A stretch of DNA of 64,000 bases from Moheibacter sediminis (GCF_900176425.1 NZ_FWXS01000002.1:400983-464982); one strand, 5' to 3'. Numbered from the stretch's first letter, positions 10,501-16,971 are shown. Notes: generated from the sequence alone by a model not told the origin. Numbers and translations are program-made.

Positions 10501-12195
10501 AAACCTTACGAAACAAGTACAGGCAATGACATCAAAATCAAAATGTATGAGTATGATGCCAATGGTAATATGACACACCTTACCCAAGCCACAGGCGAGT
10601 CTGAAACGGTAGAGAAGCTCAGAACCAATCTTTGGGATGAAGAAAACCGCCTGCGTGCAGTAGATATCACACCGGATGCCGAAGGAATAAGACCGATTGC
10701 CATCTATACCTATGACGCAGGAGGTGAACGTATCCTCAAGCACAACAATACAAGTGTCAGCATCTACCTCAACGGTAAAAAGGTTGCGGACGAGATCAAA
10801 ACCGATGCAATGCTCTACCCGAGCGGTATGGTCGTAGCACGACTTGGCAGCAATGGAGACGAAGAAAATGAACAAACCCTTGCTTATACCAAACATTACT
10901 ATGCAGGAACACAACGTGTCTCTTCCAAGATAGGAACGACTGAAAATCTGGGAGACTTCTTGCAGGATTGGTTTACCGGTGGCATAGGCGGGCCGGTAGA
11001 TGTTGTAGGATCTTCTAACCAAGTGATTGTAAATGCAGAGCAGGGGGTTATACAGGTATATGATGAACTGGGAATCGATACTCCGGAATACAACAGTAAC
11101 CCTGTCTTCTATCCTGTTCAGAGTTTTACACACGGAGCAACCGAGAATGAAATTTATTGGTTCCATCCTGATCATTTGGGAAGTACTTCGTATATTACCA
11201 ACGTTTTAGGAGAAGTAAGCCAGCACATGGAGTATTTCGCTTTTGGGGAGACGTTCGTTGAAGAGCACAGAAGCTCAAATAACAGTCCTTACAAGTTCAA
11301 TGGCAAAGAACTCGACGAGGAAACGGGTTGGTACTATTACGGTGCGAGATATTATGATGCGAGGACAAGTGTGTGGTTGAGTGTGGATCCGTTGGCCGAG
11401 AAATATCCAAACATTTCCCCCTATGCTTATTGTGCTCAAAATCCAATAGTATTTATTGATCCGGATGGAGAAAGAATTATTTTTGTCCCAGGATTAGGCT
11501 ATGATCCGAATGACCCTAGTCCTTATGTATCTGGTTTTGAGGAATCTTTAAAAATTTATCTTCAAAAGCATAATACTTATTCAAAAACAATTGATGGGTC
11601 TTTTTCTACAATAGGCGATATGCTGCATGTAATGTGGAATGGACAAAAACCGTTATTAGATGTTGCACCCATAGGTTCTAGAATTCATAATGTAGCAAGT
11701 GGTATAGCACAAGACATAATAAATAATCCATTAAAAGATGGAGAGCAAAATAATATTGTAGGAGCAAGTCAGGGATCTGTAACTGTAGCTCAAGCTGTAA
11801 TCCAATTGTTAGTAAATCCCGAAGAATATGGGTTAGATGGTTCTTATAAAATTGATAATTTGGTTCTAGTAGGCTCACCAATACATGAAGATTCAAAATT
11901 AATGGATAAATTATATGAGCTCAAAGACCAAGGCAAAATAGGTAATATCCTATACGAAGATTATCAATCTAAAGATAAAAATGGCAAGTATAATGATAGA
12001 GTAACTGGATTAGCTTCAAAATCAAAGGTAGGGGCATTAGCAAAAGGGATTGGATTTATATTTAAAATGCTTTCAAAAAGTGGAAGAGCAAATGACCCTC
12101 ATTATAGAGCTTCGCAAGATTTGCCTCCAAATCCTGGCGATCCTAATTTTAGTACTGGTATTATTCAAAAATTGGAAAAAGATGGCGTACATTAA
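1585..12195 (+). CDS. Giant SpvB/TcdB/Rhs-type polymorphic toxin with lipase-like C-terminal tip
   Basis: A 3536-residue protein. It has a hydrophobic N-terminal segment (residues 17-35, signal or anchor) and an SpvB-like region starting near residue 506 (SFPIKLPAGRAGMQPSLSV). At least six FG-GAP/VCBS calcium-loop repeats follow (DxNGDxxPD near residues 900, 985, 1658, 1766, 1843 and 1930), then YD/RHS repeats from about residue 2170. The Rhs core ends with HPDHLGSTSY (about 3194), GARYYDARTSVWLSVDPL (about 3253) and NPIVFIDPDG (about 3286). After DPDG the sequence changes to a 240-residue variable tip. By analogy with Tc toxins and Rhs proteins, the middle should form a shell around the tip. 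There is no T9SS signal at the C-terminus. The tip and its immunity candidate are described separately. Confidence 0.92.
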   Translation: MERISPISYIRKQQKLLATTSMVVAFIQIFGQTVFVEQPQISNKVDKNTYLPLEEYSSNPFSEDAVEDYSSLLEKETHDEVIDKIFINEKEILPAPVDYISSDFSNSDYIKEPEVNKQGIIGKSETFPIDDPSDNIFPLSLNELPSSEKNIYLTYEIYGLADASGASVTINDNYSRGGYLIKKSNAWSVQKEKISHEELNEGVNFIRFSTLERANYQYMVRNVQLIIEDKKDDTTENNLFTIHQTQLNAYDGKLYISGFADKTFDVIMINEIEIPVRNGIFESIIENVGDEIKISQGNQITTLPIINQQDDKVDNIFELSNDNTFVNKQFFPATENLLSHQGASLKVAANSIDKETTFFMSALRYQDLSVVSPEMVNVTGNHSGYRLLPHGEHFTTVPATLEIPYDESKIPAGYKPQDIKTFYFDLTQKKWIALERDTILLDKKIIVSKTSHFTDFVNGIIKVPESPETGSFTPTSIKDIKAADPAAGVVSIAPPTPNNMGTANTSFPIKLPAGRAGMQPSLSVNYNSEGGNGWMGIGWDLSVPAISIDTRWGAPRFDESSGCNGRPFETEIYSLAGEMLTMKVGEDFTNPHRTSDICRIAGERQFYPRKEHGSYLKVVRYGTSPKNYWWEVTDKMGNKSIYGDPNNPTTPNAVIKTADGNIAHWALYRTEDTNGNYVEYSYDSPIYLGAGAGNTGKEFYLKNIIYTQNKNESPGAYYQVNFIRNNYSFGTASFTERKDININARLGLVQVISDNLTEIHIDYVYKEPQRIRTYQFEYDAPNFSKQQLVKISEFDADDMLFYSNTLEYYSEVTDNNIMNSNTDLSWDGINDNINVSPKLPSAGEKFVWKGSPFGFNNGNGYSGGLSAGVGLGSNFASKQNTVGVTYDYSFSKNTGYISFIDINGDNLPDKVFKTSSGLKYRLNLGENKGNGTPFGFGPIQSLSGSNNFLESTSNSHSVGLESNFLLYLGYTKNFSKNVTKVYYADVNGDGLIDIVNNGRVLFNPGPLFSSFNIASLTTPNLIPSDTSLNSEIIGDINDQLDEDIERDNPLQDIIKKWVAPTTGTINISGIAKLSPMPIPLENDESLENNDGVCISVEHHRSSPNTPEGNPTIGFPKLVPFGTGSCGANKYALNFTLDPNGDVISNTAAMNTLLSVTKGDRLYFRVQSKEEGTHDRVEWDPTILYTGTNNLDANALSFFSSSASEGFILSGEIDLAVPKNKAFSIKWDPLTITPNQYSDDLTFKVIIGTLNNDGVFIPGSSYTRTVDHTNLSTYMLNPSNMSPVIPATFTSVNYDRIIRFEVTSDSNVDWKQINWKPYVEFEENTNSVRINGVVNYGIYNYKPWTEGASDINLRNINRPLKLIISYNDSMFSFPEDLEAEFPEGSYPVSLVIKNSNKQVIGKRLMTATVININFLGPRKVIQLSNIGDWIIDDTSKFTPKIYVDFFTVNKHLANHLSPGTEIYDKINATQYEFFARNGYTSAKIGNDNFGPNYRFWGHFAYNGNEPGSLIDESKLKLPEIDENNIPDSDVYDNCGDDPDCFEANSPDLGIDPQSIPFIILVPNANKQFEDDGPYYEVWEGNDPETYVQANAMSSSRLGVNDLESIRINFDGIVDAGAVRRMPLVSKGDGNSYAGSFGAGPVGAGGSISDNDNKTLIQYMDLNGDRYPDIITENKIQYTNSIGKLNEVVPNNLGIPSESETNGEGATASGTFINFSTPASTQDVQKAIAKSRGIQVAANADVQLPSSAGINVSGNWSETEEKSLWIDMNGDGLPDKVNVENGQVIVKLNLGHSFETTGYVWRNNVELKSKNSNFSGGIGFSIWMNSIAGGVSVSAGESYTEQNFIDLNGDGLPDFVENPNGNAIRYYLNTGNGFSTSYGTINNATVNMNRSVGEGANIAFTVGFSLIIAKFTVTPRISISKSVDRTEKTIADINGDGLPDILYTATGSNANDGDLKVRLNKTGKTHLLKKVYTPLGGSWTIDYEREQNSYEMPNAKWKLTSINVNDNFSEDNAFTPDEAKSTVEYENPKHDRREREFMGYETVKVNQLDVKNNDEIYRYSLQEFHNNSYYLKGAVKKESLFGKNQQGSIVEWTSTESSYAIMLRGTIDPSVQTQIVKESDYVFNSGDFGNPIDKSSLFVSPIKTIKTFTEGGTGSKTTFTEIKRFDEYGNITRYVDNGEGGDDEVTTSISYQTSGYDTQYFKGFPLSMRVVSSEGWLRQRGASYDFSGGTANLTSVSTYLNEAEESAVVSFEYDDFGNIQKVIHEESVDSNNQKFFYEYTYDDKVHTYPINITDAFGYSSNNTYEYLFGTLVYTEDMNYQPMRTRIDKRGRVVEITGPYELFVEGLTISDPAWTIRFEYKGEESVASRVQNLDFNEYMIPAKGKFNVVISESGGREKALHYAVTRHFDPEFRSNPETPATDNEIYTITLADGLGRPIQVKKSTSIKSDITNDTAEITKTVIDNRETRHWLVNGKVQTDAFGRAEKTYYPILEAFNTSNPLTGTALLYNADTYNTGEPLIPPTEATYDALDRVLTTKLPGESFLMTTSYSIDQSLFKTRVVNESGQAKHSFTDIRGRTTKVVEESTNAGTITTEFKYNAIGELQEVKDTDGNITESKYDKAGRRTELRHPDNGITKFTYDNASNLIEKETSNLLAASEGDKIKYKYTFNRLDSISYPLNPHNNVQFFYGQAEDASAADDFTVGRLWYQIDASGVQQFKYGRLGEVTYNLRSVAVPGDKAYWFQTKWEYDTWNRVKKIIYPDEEEVTYFYNRGGELHAITSKKQAQQNENIISQLGYDKFGQRTYLRYGNGTETNYEYEDNRRRLDNMTVNNANRTFLDNNYNYDVLSNVTSVMNSAALPGAGKIGGATEYIYTYDDLNRLKTATGIFTGRNAADDGYEQQQYSLEMSYDKMHNILSKEQLHQKAPGQSGGTWTDIPATTYRLDYMDAANDGYNSASYNVAGYSYSQPHAPRKIIDKPYETSTGNDIKIKMYEYDANGNMTHLTQATGESETVEKLRTNLWDEENRLRAVDITPDAEGIRPIAIYTYDAGGERILKHNNTSVSIYLNGKKVADEIKTDAMLYPSGMVVARLGSNGDEENEQTLAYTKHYYAGTQRVSSKIGTTENLGDFLQDWFTGGIGGPVDVVGSSNQVIVNAEQGVIQVYDELGIDTPEYNSNPVFYPVQSFTHGATENEIYWFHPDHLGSTSYITNVLGEVSQHMEYFAFGETFVEEHRSSNNSPYKFNGKELDEETGWYYYGARYYDARTSVWLSVDPLAEKYPNISPYAYCAQNPIVFIDPDGERIIFVPGLGYDPNDPSPYVSGFEESLKIYLQKHNTYSKTIDGSFSTIGDMLHVMWNGQKPLLDVAPIGSRIHNVASGIAQDIINNPLKDGEQNNIVGASQGSVTVAQAVIQLLVNPEEYGLDGSYKIDNLVLVGSPIHEDSKLMDKLYELKDQGKIGNILYEDYQSKDKNGKYNDRVTGLASKSKVGALAKGIGFIFKMLSKSGRANDPHYRASQDLPPNPGDPNFSTGIIQKLEKDGVH
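11470..12192 (+). other. Variable tip of the Rhs protein: probable alpha/beta-hydrolase (lipase-like) toxin domain
   Basis: Residues about 3296-3536 of the giant protein. The tip opens with IIFVPGLGYDPNDPSPY, which resembles the first strand and oxyanion loop of alpha/beta hydrolases. It contains GASQGS (Ser about 3395), a GxSxG nucleophile elbow between a strand and a helix (NNIVGASQGSVTVAQAV). Next comes the strand IDNLVLVGSP, where such folds often carry later active-site loops, and a late His in NDPHYRAS. This is pattern reading only; the acid and His assignments are inferred. The tip is visibly more AT-rich than the preceding Rhs core, as expected for an exchanged cassette. Phospholipase or esterase activity is the best guess. 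Confidence 0.65.
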
Positions 12196-12616
12196 ATATA
12201 TAAGCTTACAAATGCTGATAGTATTATTTGTTAGTTCTTGTGCAGCTCAAAGAAAAGATAAATACTTTGATAAGATAGCTCAGAATAAAGATTTAATTAA
12301 AAATTTATCATTAGAAATTCAAAATAAATTAAACGGAGACAGTTCGCGACATATAGCGTTATCTTCTGAAAATGAAATATTTAAAAATGAAGAAATAATG
12401 AAATTTAAGAAAGATTTTAATATTTTTAGTATACATCTGTGGAGAACAGAAAAAACTAATAAAGATTCAATAATTATTTACTCAACAGATTATAATCCTT
12501 TTATAGGAAATCGCAGATCTATTATTTACTGTTTTTCTGATTGCGACACAGATGAAAATTACATACAAGTAAATGATAATCTTTATTATAGAAAACATAA
12601 AAAGCAATTTTATTAG
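12182..12616 (+). CDS. Lipoprotein, probable immunity protein for the lipase-like Rhs tip
   Basis: A 144-residue protein whose ATG (12182) lies inside the last codons of the Rhs gene; the overlap is 14 bases in a +1 frame. The start was chosen because it gives a proper lipoprotein signal (MAYIKYISLQMLIVLFVSSCAA), with Cys about residue 19 as the lipid-modified residue. The open frame extends upstream to 12050, but only in the shadow of the toxin. The mature part is hydrophilic, acidic and lysine-rich with no recognised family. Position, small size and coupling to the toxin suggest immunity. A lipoprotein in the cell envelope would fit protection against a periplasmic or membrane-directed lipase. 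The function is inferred from context only. Confidence 0.7.
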   Translation: MAYIKYISLQMLIVLFVSSCAAQRKDKYFDKIAQNKDLIKNLSLEIQNKLNGDSSRHIALSSENEIFKNEEIMKFKKDFNIFSIHLWRTEKTNKDSIIIYSTDYNPFIGNRRSIIYCFSDCDTDENYIQVNDNLYYRKHKKQFY

Positions 12617-12627
12617 GAGATGGGTAG

Positions 12628-12822
12628 TGTATCAGAGTTAGTGATAAAAGTAACCCTACTTATTGTGCTAAATTTGCAAGAGGAGTAGCGGGTGCCGGTG
12701 GTTTAGATTTTGATAACTCATCGTTTACAGGAGAAGCAAATGTAGAAGATGTAGCTACGGATTATAAACCGACTCACTTAAAAGTAGATTATATAAAATT
12801 AGGAAAATCTGATGGTAATTAG
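12628..12822 (+). pseudogene. C-terminal remnant of an older Rhs toxin tip
   Basis: One frame, closed upstream by a stop at 12625, reads through 64 codons with protein-like composition (SDKSNPTYCAKFARGVAGAG ... YIKLGKSDGN) and ends at TAG 12820-12822. There is no start codon and no Rhs core in front. It looks like the end of a displaced tip. Its last codons overlap the ATG of the following lipoprotein remnant in the same way as in the intact pair upstream. The toxin family was not recognised. Confidence 0.6.
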
Positions 12823-13255
12823 ATTAAAAATAATAAACTTTATGCTTTTATTACAGTTAATTTTAATGTTTAGTTGTTCAAACAACGATAAAAAACAGAT
12901 AATTTATGTAATCAAATAAATGAAGAAAGATTCAAACGTCCTTATGAAGTTTCTGATAGTGCATATTTGTAAATACTTGTAATTATTCTAAACCAACTAA
13001 AACATGGCTGTGGATAAAATTTAATAAAACCCTAAATAATGAAGATTCGATTAAATTAACTATTTGGGATAATTCAGAAAAAATAAATGCATATTATTAT
13101 TTAGATGAAGAGTACTCAAATACTATAATTAATGAGAAAAAGTTATTTCAATATAAATTAGAATATTTTTATCCTGATATTAGATTGACAATGGGAAATG
13201 TATTAAATGTGTTGATATGTATTTTGACGGAATAAACAGTGTTTATTTTCAGTAA
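12812..13255 (+). pseudogene. Decayed lipoprotein immunity gene
   Basis: ATG at 12812 opens a lipoprotein signal (MVIRLKIINFMLLLQLILMF, then SCSNN) but stops at 12919 after 35 codons. Protein-like sequence continues in other frames: INEERFKRPYEVSDSAYL up to a stop near 12972, then a long stretch (KTWLWIKFNKTLNNEDSI ...) up to about 13190, then KCVDMYFDGINSVYFQ ending at TAA 13253-13255. At least three frameshifts or stops separate the pieces. Size and layout match the intact immunity lipoprotein upstream, so this is probably the dead partner of the tip remnant. Confidence 0.6.
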
Positions 13256-13277
13256 TTTATAAAATGAAAAAACAGAA

Positions 13278-13314
13278 AAAAGAAACAGCTCAAAGGTTGT
13301 TTCTTTTATTTTTA
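13278..13314 (+). terminator. Rho-independent terminator candidate behind the Rhs locus
   Basis: AAAAGAAACA (13278-13287) pairs with TGTTTCTTTT (13298-13307) around a 10-base loop and is followed by a T-rich run. It would end transcription of the Rhs tip/immunity region. Confidence 0.55.
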
Positions 13315-13372
13315 TTTCCTCAAATCGTTTAAAAATTTATTTTTCCTTTTTAAGTGTTTCAGATGTGTTGAT

Positions 13373-13606
13373 GAAAACCTCGGAGACTTCTTACAGGATT
13401 GGTTTACACAAGGTACGGGAGGCCCGGTGGATATTGTGGGAAGTTCCCACGGAATCCTGGCAAATGCAGAAGAAGGAGTTATCCAGGTATATGATGAACT
13501 GGGAATCGATGCTCCGGAATATAATAGTAACCCTGTCCTCTCCCCTGTTCAGGGTTTTACACACGGTGCAACCGAGAATGAAATTTATTGGTTCCATCCT
13601 GATCAT
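13373..13606 (+). pseudogene. Rhs core stub, diverged duplicate of 10942-11175
   Basis: 78 codons (ENLGDFLQDWFTQGTGGPVD ... NEIYWFHPDH) align without gaps to the pre-tip part of the giant Rhs gene (ENLGDFLQDWFTGGIGGPVD ... NEIYWFHPDH). The homology stops exactly after HPDH, where the intact gene continues with LGSTSY. No tip follows; the reading frame ends at 13654 in unrelated sequence. It is probably a leftover of recombination between Rhs copies. Confidence 0.85.
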
Positions 13607-13714
13607 AGAAAGTCTTGCATAAACATTAGCTGGATTATTTTTACTTTGAATTAAAAATTTGATCGAGGTATAATTAGTCATTTTTAGGTCAGACAAATGT
13701 AGCGCTAAATGTTT

Positions 13715-13751
13715 TTTAGATGTTTCTTTATGTTCCCAACAAACATCTAAA
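13715..13751. repeat. Perfect 11-bp inverted repeat in the gap before tRNA-Leu
   Basis: TTTAGATGTTT (13715-13725) and AAACATCTAAA (13741-13751) are perfect reverse complements with a 15-base spacer. No T-tract follows on the plus strand. Apart from this, no gene is visible between 13607 and 13806. Confidence 0.6.
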
Positions 13752-13806
13752 GCATTGATTAACAGTATTAAAAAAGCGCATTAGAAACTATCCAACACGC
13801 TTTATG

Positions 13807-13889
13807 TACACACGATGGGACTCGAACCCATACATCCGTAGGAAACCACCCCCTCAAGATGGCGTGTCTACCAATTCCACCACGTGTGT
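13807..13889 (-). tRNA. tRNA-Leu (anticodon GAG)
   Basis: Read on the minus strand, a seven-base acceptor stem (ACACACG/CGTGTGT) closes a molecule of about 83 nt with a long variable arm. The anticodon stem CCATC/GGTGG encloses loop TTGAGGG, giving anticodon GAG. The T arm contains GGTTCGAGTCC. The 3' CCA is not encoded. Confidence 0.93.
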
Positions 13890-13978
13890 AGTTATGGACG
13901 GCAAAAGTATGAAATTTGTCGAAAGTATGATGTAAAAAGTACTAAGTATTTTGAATTAATGAAAAATTCAAAAAAATC

Positions 13979-14013
13979 TAACTTCTAACTTCTAATTTCT
14001 AACTTCTAATCTT
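13979..14013. repeat. Five tandem heptamers (consensus TAAYTTC) upstream of aspS
   Basis: Units TAACTTC, TAACTTC, TAATTTC, TAACTTC and TAATCTT follow each other directly. They occupy the -35 side of the aspS promoter and run into its -7 element. Copy-number change here would alter promoter spacing by 7 bases. Confidence 0.7.
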
Positions 14014-14020
14014 ACCTTTG
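14013..14020 (+). promoter_or_regulatory. -7 promoter element of aspS (TACCTTTG)
   Basis: The element matches the Bacteroidota consensus TAnnTTTG and lies 24 bases upstream of the chosen aspS ATG (14045). It rules out the longer reading frame that would begin with TTG at 14018, inside the element. Confidence 0.7.
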
Positions 14021-14044
14021 TGCGTTAAAAAATTTCAACTAAAA

Positions 14045-15796
14045 ATGTTCAGAACGCATAACTGTGGGGAATTGACCCTAAAAAACTTAAACGAAAAAGT
14101 AACACTCAGCGGATGGGTGTCTGTCCTTCGTGATAAAGGATTTATGATTTGGATTGATGTTCGTGACCGCTATGGAATCACACAATTGATCATAGATGAA
14201 GAGCGTTCTGACAAATCTCTTTTTGAAACTGCTAAAAAACTTGGACGTGAATTTGTGATTCAGGCAACGGGAACGGTCATCGAAAGAGCTTCTAAAAATC
14301 CAAATATCCCTACTGGCGAAGTTGAAATATTAATCGAAAAATTAGAAATCTTAAATGAATCAAAACTTCCTCCGTTCACGATTGATGACAATACAGACGG
14401 CGGTGAGGAATTGAGAATGCAATACCGTTATTTGGATTTGAGAAGAAATCCTGTAAAAAATAAATTGATTTTCCGTCATAAAATTGCTCAGGAAGTTCGT
14501 AAATATCTTTCAGACAAAGATTTCATAGAAGTTGAAACTCCGGTTTTGATTAAATCTACACCGGAAGGAGCACGTGATTTTGTGGTTCCTTCAAGAATGA
14601 ATCCGGGTGAATTTTATGCTTTGCCACAATCGCCTCAAACTTTCAAACAATTGATGATGGTTGGTGGATTAGACAAATATTTCCAAATCGTAAAATGTTT
14701 CCGTGACGAAGATTTACGTGCTGACCGTCAGCCGGAATTTACACAAATCGACTGCGAAATGGCATTTGTGGAACAAGAAGATATCCTTGAAATTTTTGAA
14801 GGATTGACCAAACATTTACTGAAATCTGTTCACAATGTAGAAATTGAAAAATTTCCGCGCATGACATATGACGAAGCGATGCGCAAATACGGGAACGATA
14901 AACCGGATATCCGTTTCGGAATGGAATTTCATGAATTGAATGAATTGGCAAAAGGAAAAGGTTTCGACATTTTTGACAAAGAAGAATTGGTAGTCGGTAT
15001 TTCTGCTCCTACTTTGAATTCATATACAAGAAAAGACATTGACCGTTTGCTCGAATGGATGCAGCGTCCGCAAATCGGTGCACGTGGTTTTGTTTGGGTT
15101 AGAGTGAATGAAGATGGAACTTTCAAATCTTCTGCTGATAAATTTTATTCTGAACAAGATTTGTCTGCTTTTGCAGAAAAAATGAATGCGAAAAAAGGTG
15201 ATTTGATGATCCTCATGGCAGGAAAAGCAAACGATACACGTAAACAATTGAGTGCGCTCAGAATGGAATTGGCAGAACGTTTAGGATTGAGAAATCCGAA
15301 CGAATTTGCGCCGCTTTGGGTAGTTGATTTTCCTTTGTTGGAATTTGATGAAGAATCAAACCGTTGGCATGCGATGCACCATCCGTTCACTTCTCCGAAA
15401 CCGGAAGACATGGATAAACTTTCCATAGATCCAGGCGAAATCAGAGCGAATGCGTACGATTTGGTTTTAAATGGAAATGAAATCGGTGGGGGTTCTATTC
15501 GTATTTATGACCGTGAATTGCAAGCGCAAATGTTCTCTTTGTTAGGATTTACGCCCGAACAAGCTCAGGAACAATTCGGTTTCTTGATGAATGCTTTCCA
15601 ATACGGCGCGCCGCCGCACGGTGGTATTGCTTTTGGATTTGACCGTTTGGTTTCTATTTTAGACGGCAGCGAAACGATTCGTGATTACATTGCTTTCCCG
15701 AAAAATAATTCAGGACGCGACGTGATGATTGATGCGCCTGCGGCGATTGATCAAATGCAGTTGGACGAATTGGCAATTAATGTTGTGAAGAAGTAA
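14045..15796 (+). CDS. aspS: Aspartate--tRNA ligase
   Basis: A 583-residue class II aminoacyl-tRNA synthetase that charges tRNA-Asp. An N-terminal OB-fold anticodon-binding domain (residues 1-110) precedes the catalytic core. Visible marks are [11 protein letters not shown] (about residue 195), motif 2 [18 protein letters not shown] (about 218-235), the bacterial insertion domain (about 275-420) and motif 3 [14 protein letters not shown] (about 525-540). Length is normal for bacterial AspRS. ATG 14045 ([10 protein letters not shown]) fits the family start and lies behind a clear -7 element. A terminator follows the gene, so it is probably transcribed alone. Confidence 0.97.
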   Translation: MFRTHNCGELTLKNLNEKVTLSGWVSVLRDKGFMIWIDVRDRYGITQLIIDEERSDKSLFETAKKLGREFVIQATGTVIERASKNPNIPTGEVEILIEKLEILNESKLPPFTIDDNTDGGEELRMQYRYLDLRRNPVKNKLIFRHKIAQEVRKYLSDKDFIEVETPVLIKSTPEGARDFVVPSRMNPGEFYALPQSPQTFKQLMMVGGLDKYFQIVKCFRDEDLRADRQPEFTQIDCEMAFVEQEDILEIFEGLTKHLLKSVHNVEIEKFPRMTYDEAMRKYGNDKPDIRFGMEFHELNELAKGKGFDIFDKEELVVGISAPTLNSYTRKDIDRLLEWMQRPQIGARGFVWVRVNEDGTFKSSADKFYSEQDLSAFAEKMNAKKGDLMILMAGKANDTRKQLSALRMELAERLGLRNPNEFAPLWVVDFPLLEFDEESNRWHAMHHPFTSPKPEDMDKLSIDPGEIRANAYDLVLNGNEIGGGSIRIYDRELQAQMFSLLGFTPEQAQEQFGFLMNAFQYGAPPHGGIAFGFDRLVSILDGSETIRDYIAFPKNNSGRDVMIDAPAAIDQMQLDELAINVVKK

Positions 15797-15822
15797 AATA
15801 TATATTTAAAATAATTTTGAAA

Positions 15823-15857
15823 GCCATTCTGAAATAAAAATTAGAATGGCTTTTTTC
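15823..15857 (+). terminator. Rho-independent terminator of aspS
   Basis: GCCATTCT (15823-15830) and AGAATGGC (15843-15850) form a perfect 8-bp stem with a 12-base loop, followed by a run of T residues. Confidence 0.9.
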
Positions 15858-15933
15858 TTTTAACGCGTTTTTATGAAAGAATTATTTCCAGATTCATCGG
15901 ATTGTCGTTACTTTTATTTCAAATTAAAATTGA

Positions 15934-16533
15934 ATGGATATTTCAAAATATATCAACGACAACCAGGACGAAAAAGACATTGAGAAAATTCTCGATAAAT
16001 TAAATGGTATTCTGATGAATGCTGAAGAATTAATTTACATCGCTGTTCAAAAGAAGCCAGCCATTAACATTTCTCCTGATTATGTAGCAATCACGGACAA
16101 AAGAATCATTTTCTGCCGTCCTAAAAATTTAGGATTATCGATGGAATTTCAGGATTTCATTTGGCGCGATTTGAAGGATTGTAACTTGAAAGAAAATATG
16201 TTAGGTGCGACAATTACTGTAAAAACAATTCACAATCTGACCAGCGAAATTGATTATCTTCCTAAAACCCAAGCAAGAAAAATTTATTCTTATTGTCAGG
16301 AACAAGAAGAAATCCAAAATGAAATCCGCAGACAGCGCGAAATCGAAGTCATCAAAGCTTCAGCAGGCAGAATTAGTTTAGATACGCCACAAAGCCAACA
16401 ACCAACTGAAGAAAAACCGGTTCAGGAAGATCCCGTTGAAACTTTGAGCAAACTCAAAAAATTGATGGATAATTTTCTAATTACCCGTGACGAATACGAA
16501 GCTAAAAAGCAAGAAGTGCTTTCGAGAATGTAA
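15934..16533 (+). CDS. PH-like domain protein with C-terminal SHOCT motif
   Basis: A 199-residue soluble protein. Residues about 25-125 (EELIYIAVQKKPA ... ITDKRIIFCRPK) have the strand pattern of bacterial PH-like domains (bPH, YvbH/YokE type). A charged linker rich in Q, E and P follows. The last 30 residues (ETLSKLKKLMDNFLITRDEY) form a SHOCT motif, the short oligomerisation module found at C-termini of bPH and similar proteins. Function is unknown; a membrane- or protein-binding scaffold is plausible. It stands alone between the aspS terminator and the GIY-YIG/repeat region. Confidence 0.75.
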   Translation: MDISKYINDNQDEKDIEKILDKLNGILMNAEELIYIAVQKKPAINISPDYVAITDKRIIFCRPKNLGLSMEFQDFIWRDLKDCNLKENMLGATITVKTIHNLTSEIDYLPKTQARKIYSYCQEQEEIQNEIRRQREIEVIKASAGRISLDTPQSQQPTEEKPVQEDPVETLSKLKKLMDNFLITRDEYEAKKQEVLSRM

Positions 16534-16544
16534 TTGGAAATCCC

Positions 16545-16620
16545 CGTCAAGTTGAACTTGTTTCAACTTCACATGATGTTCATTCAACCGAAATGATACT
16601 GAAACGAATTCGGCATCACG
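16545..16620. repeat. Left copy of dispersed palindromic repeat (units A and B)
   Basis: Unit A (16545-16575) begins CGTCAAGTTGAACTTG and continues TTTCAACTTCACATG. Unit B (16595-16620) is an imperfect palindrome, ATACTGAA/TTCGGCAT around ACGAA, followed by CACG. Related units lie on the other side of the GIY-YIG gene at 16972-17082. Confidence 0.75.
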
Positions 16621-16650
16621 TGAATTGGTTTCGTAACCCAGAAGAGGAAA

Positions 16651-16929
16651 TTAAATTTCAAGTTCAGCAAATGTTGGGTTTTGTTGACGAATCAAGTTTT
16701 TCTTCCATTCTCGTTTCCAGTTTTTAAGTTGTTTTTCCCTTTGAATTGCTAACGTTATGTATAAATGCTCTTCATAATATACCAAAATATCAAGGTTATA
16801 TTTTGAAGTGAAAATTGAGCCTTTCTTTTCTTTATGTTGTATTATTCTCTTTTTCAAATTTGAAGTTACTCCGATATAAAAAGTCGTTCTATATTGGTTA
16901 GTAAGAATATAAACATAGGATAATTGCAT
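16651..16929 (-). CDS. Small GIY-YIG nuclease domain protein
   Basis: A 92-residue single-domain protein. The family mark is YVYILTNQYRTTFYIGVT near the N-terminus, followed by a conserved Arg (LKKRIIQHK) and a late Asn (IRQQNPTF). This size and form (YhbQ/COG2827 type) is common and often multicopy in Bacteroidota genomes; most members have no assigned role. It lies alone on the minus strand, and palindromic repeat units flank it closely on both sides (ends at 16620 and 16972). That layout recalls the link between RAYT transposases and REP elements, but this is inference. Confidence 0.85.
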   Translation of the reverse strand: MQLSYVYILTNQYRTTFYIGVTSNLKKRIIQHKEKKGSIFTSKYNLDILVYYEEHLYITLAIQREKQLKNWKREWKKNLIRQQNPTFAELEI

Positions 16930-16971
16930 GGTTGGTTAAATTTTAATAAAAATACCAGTTAATTTTATAAA

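Noticed and set aside
10468..11175. 235-residue open frame on the minus strand opposite the Rhs core, repeated in part at 13391-13696
   Set aside because: It is the antisense shadow of the Rhs core and of its duplicated stub; the similarity of the two frames only reflects the duplication.
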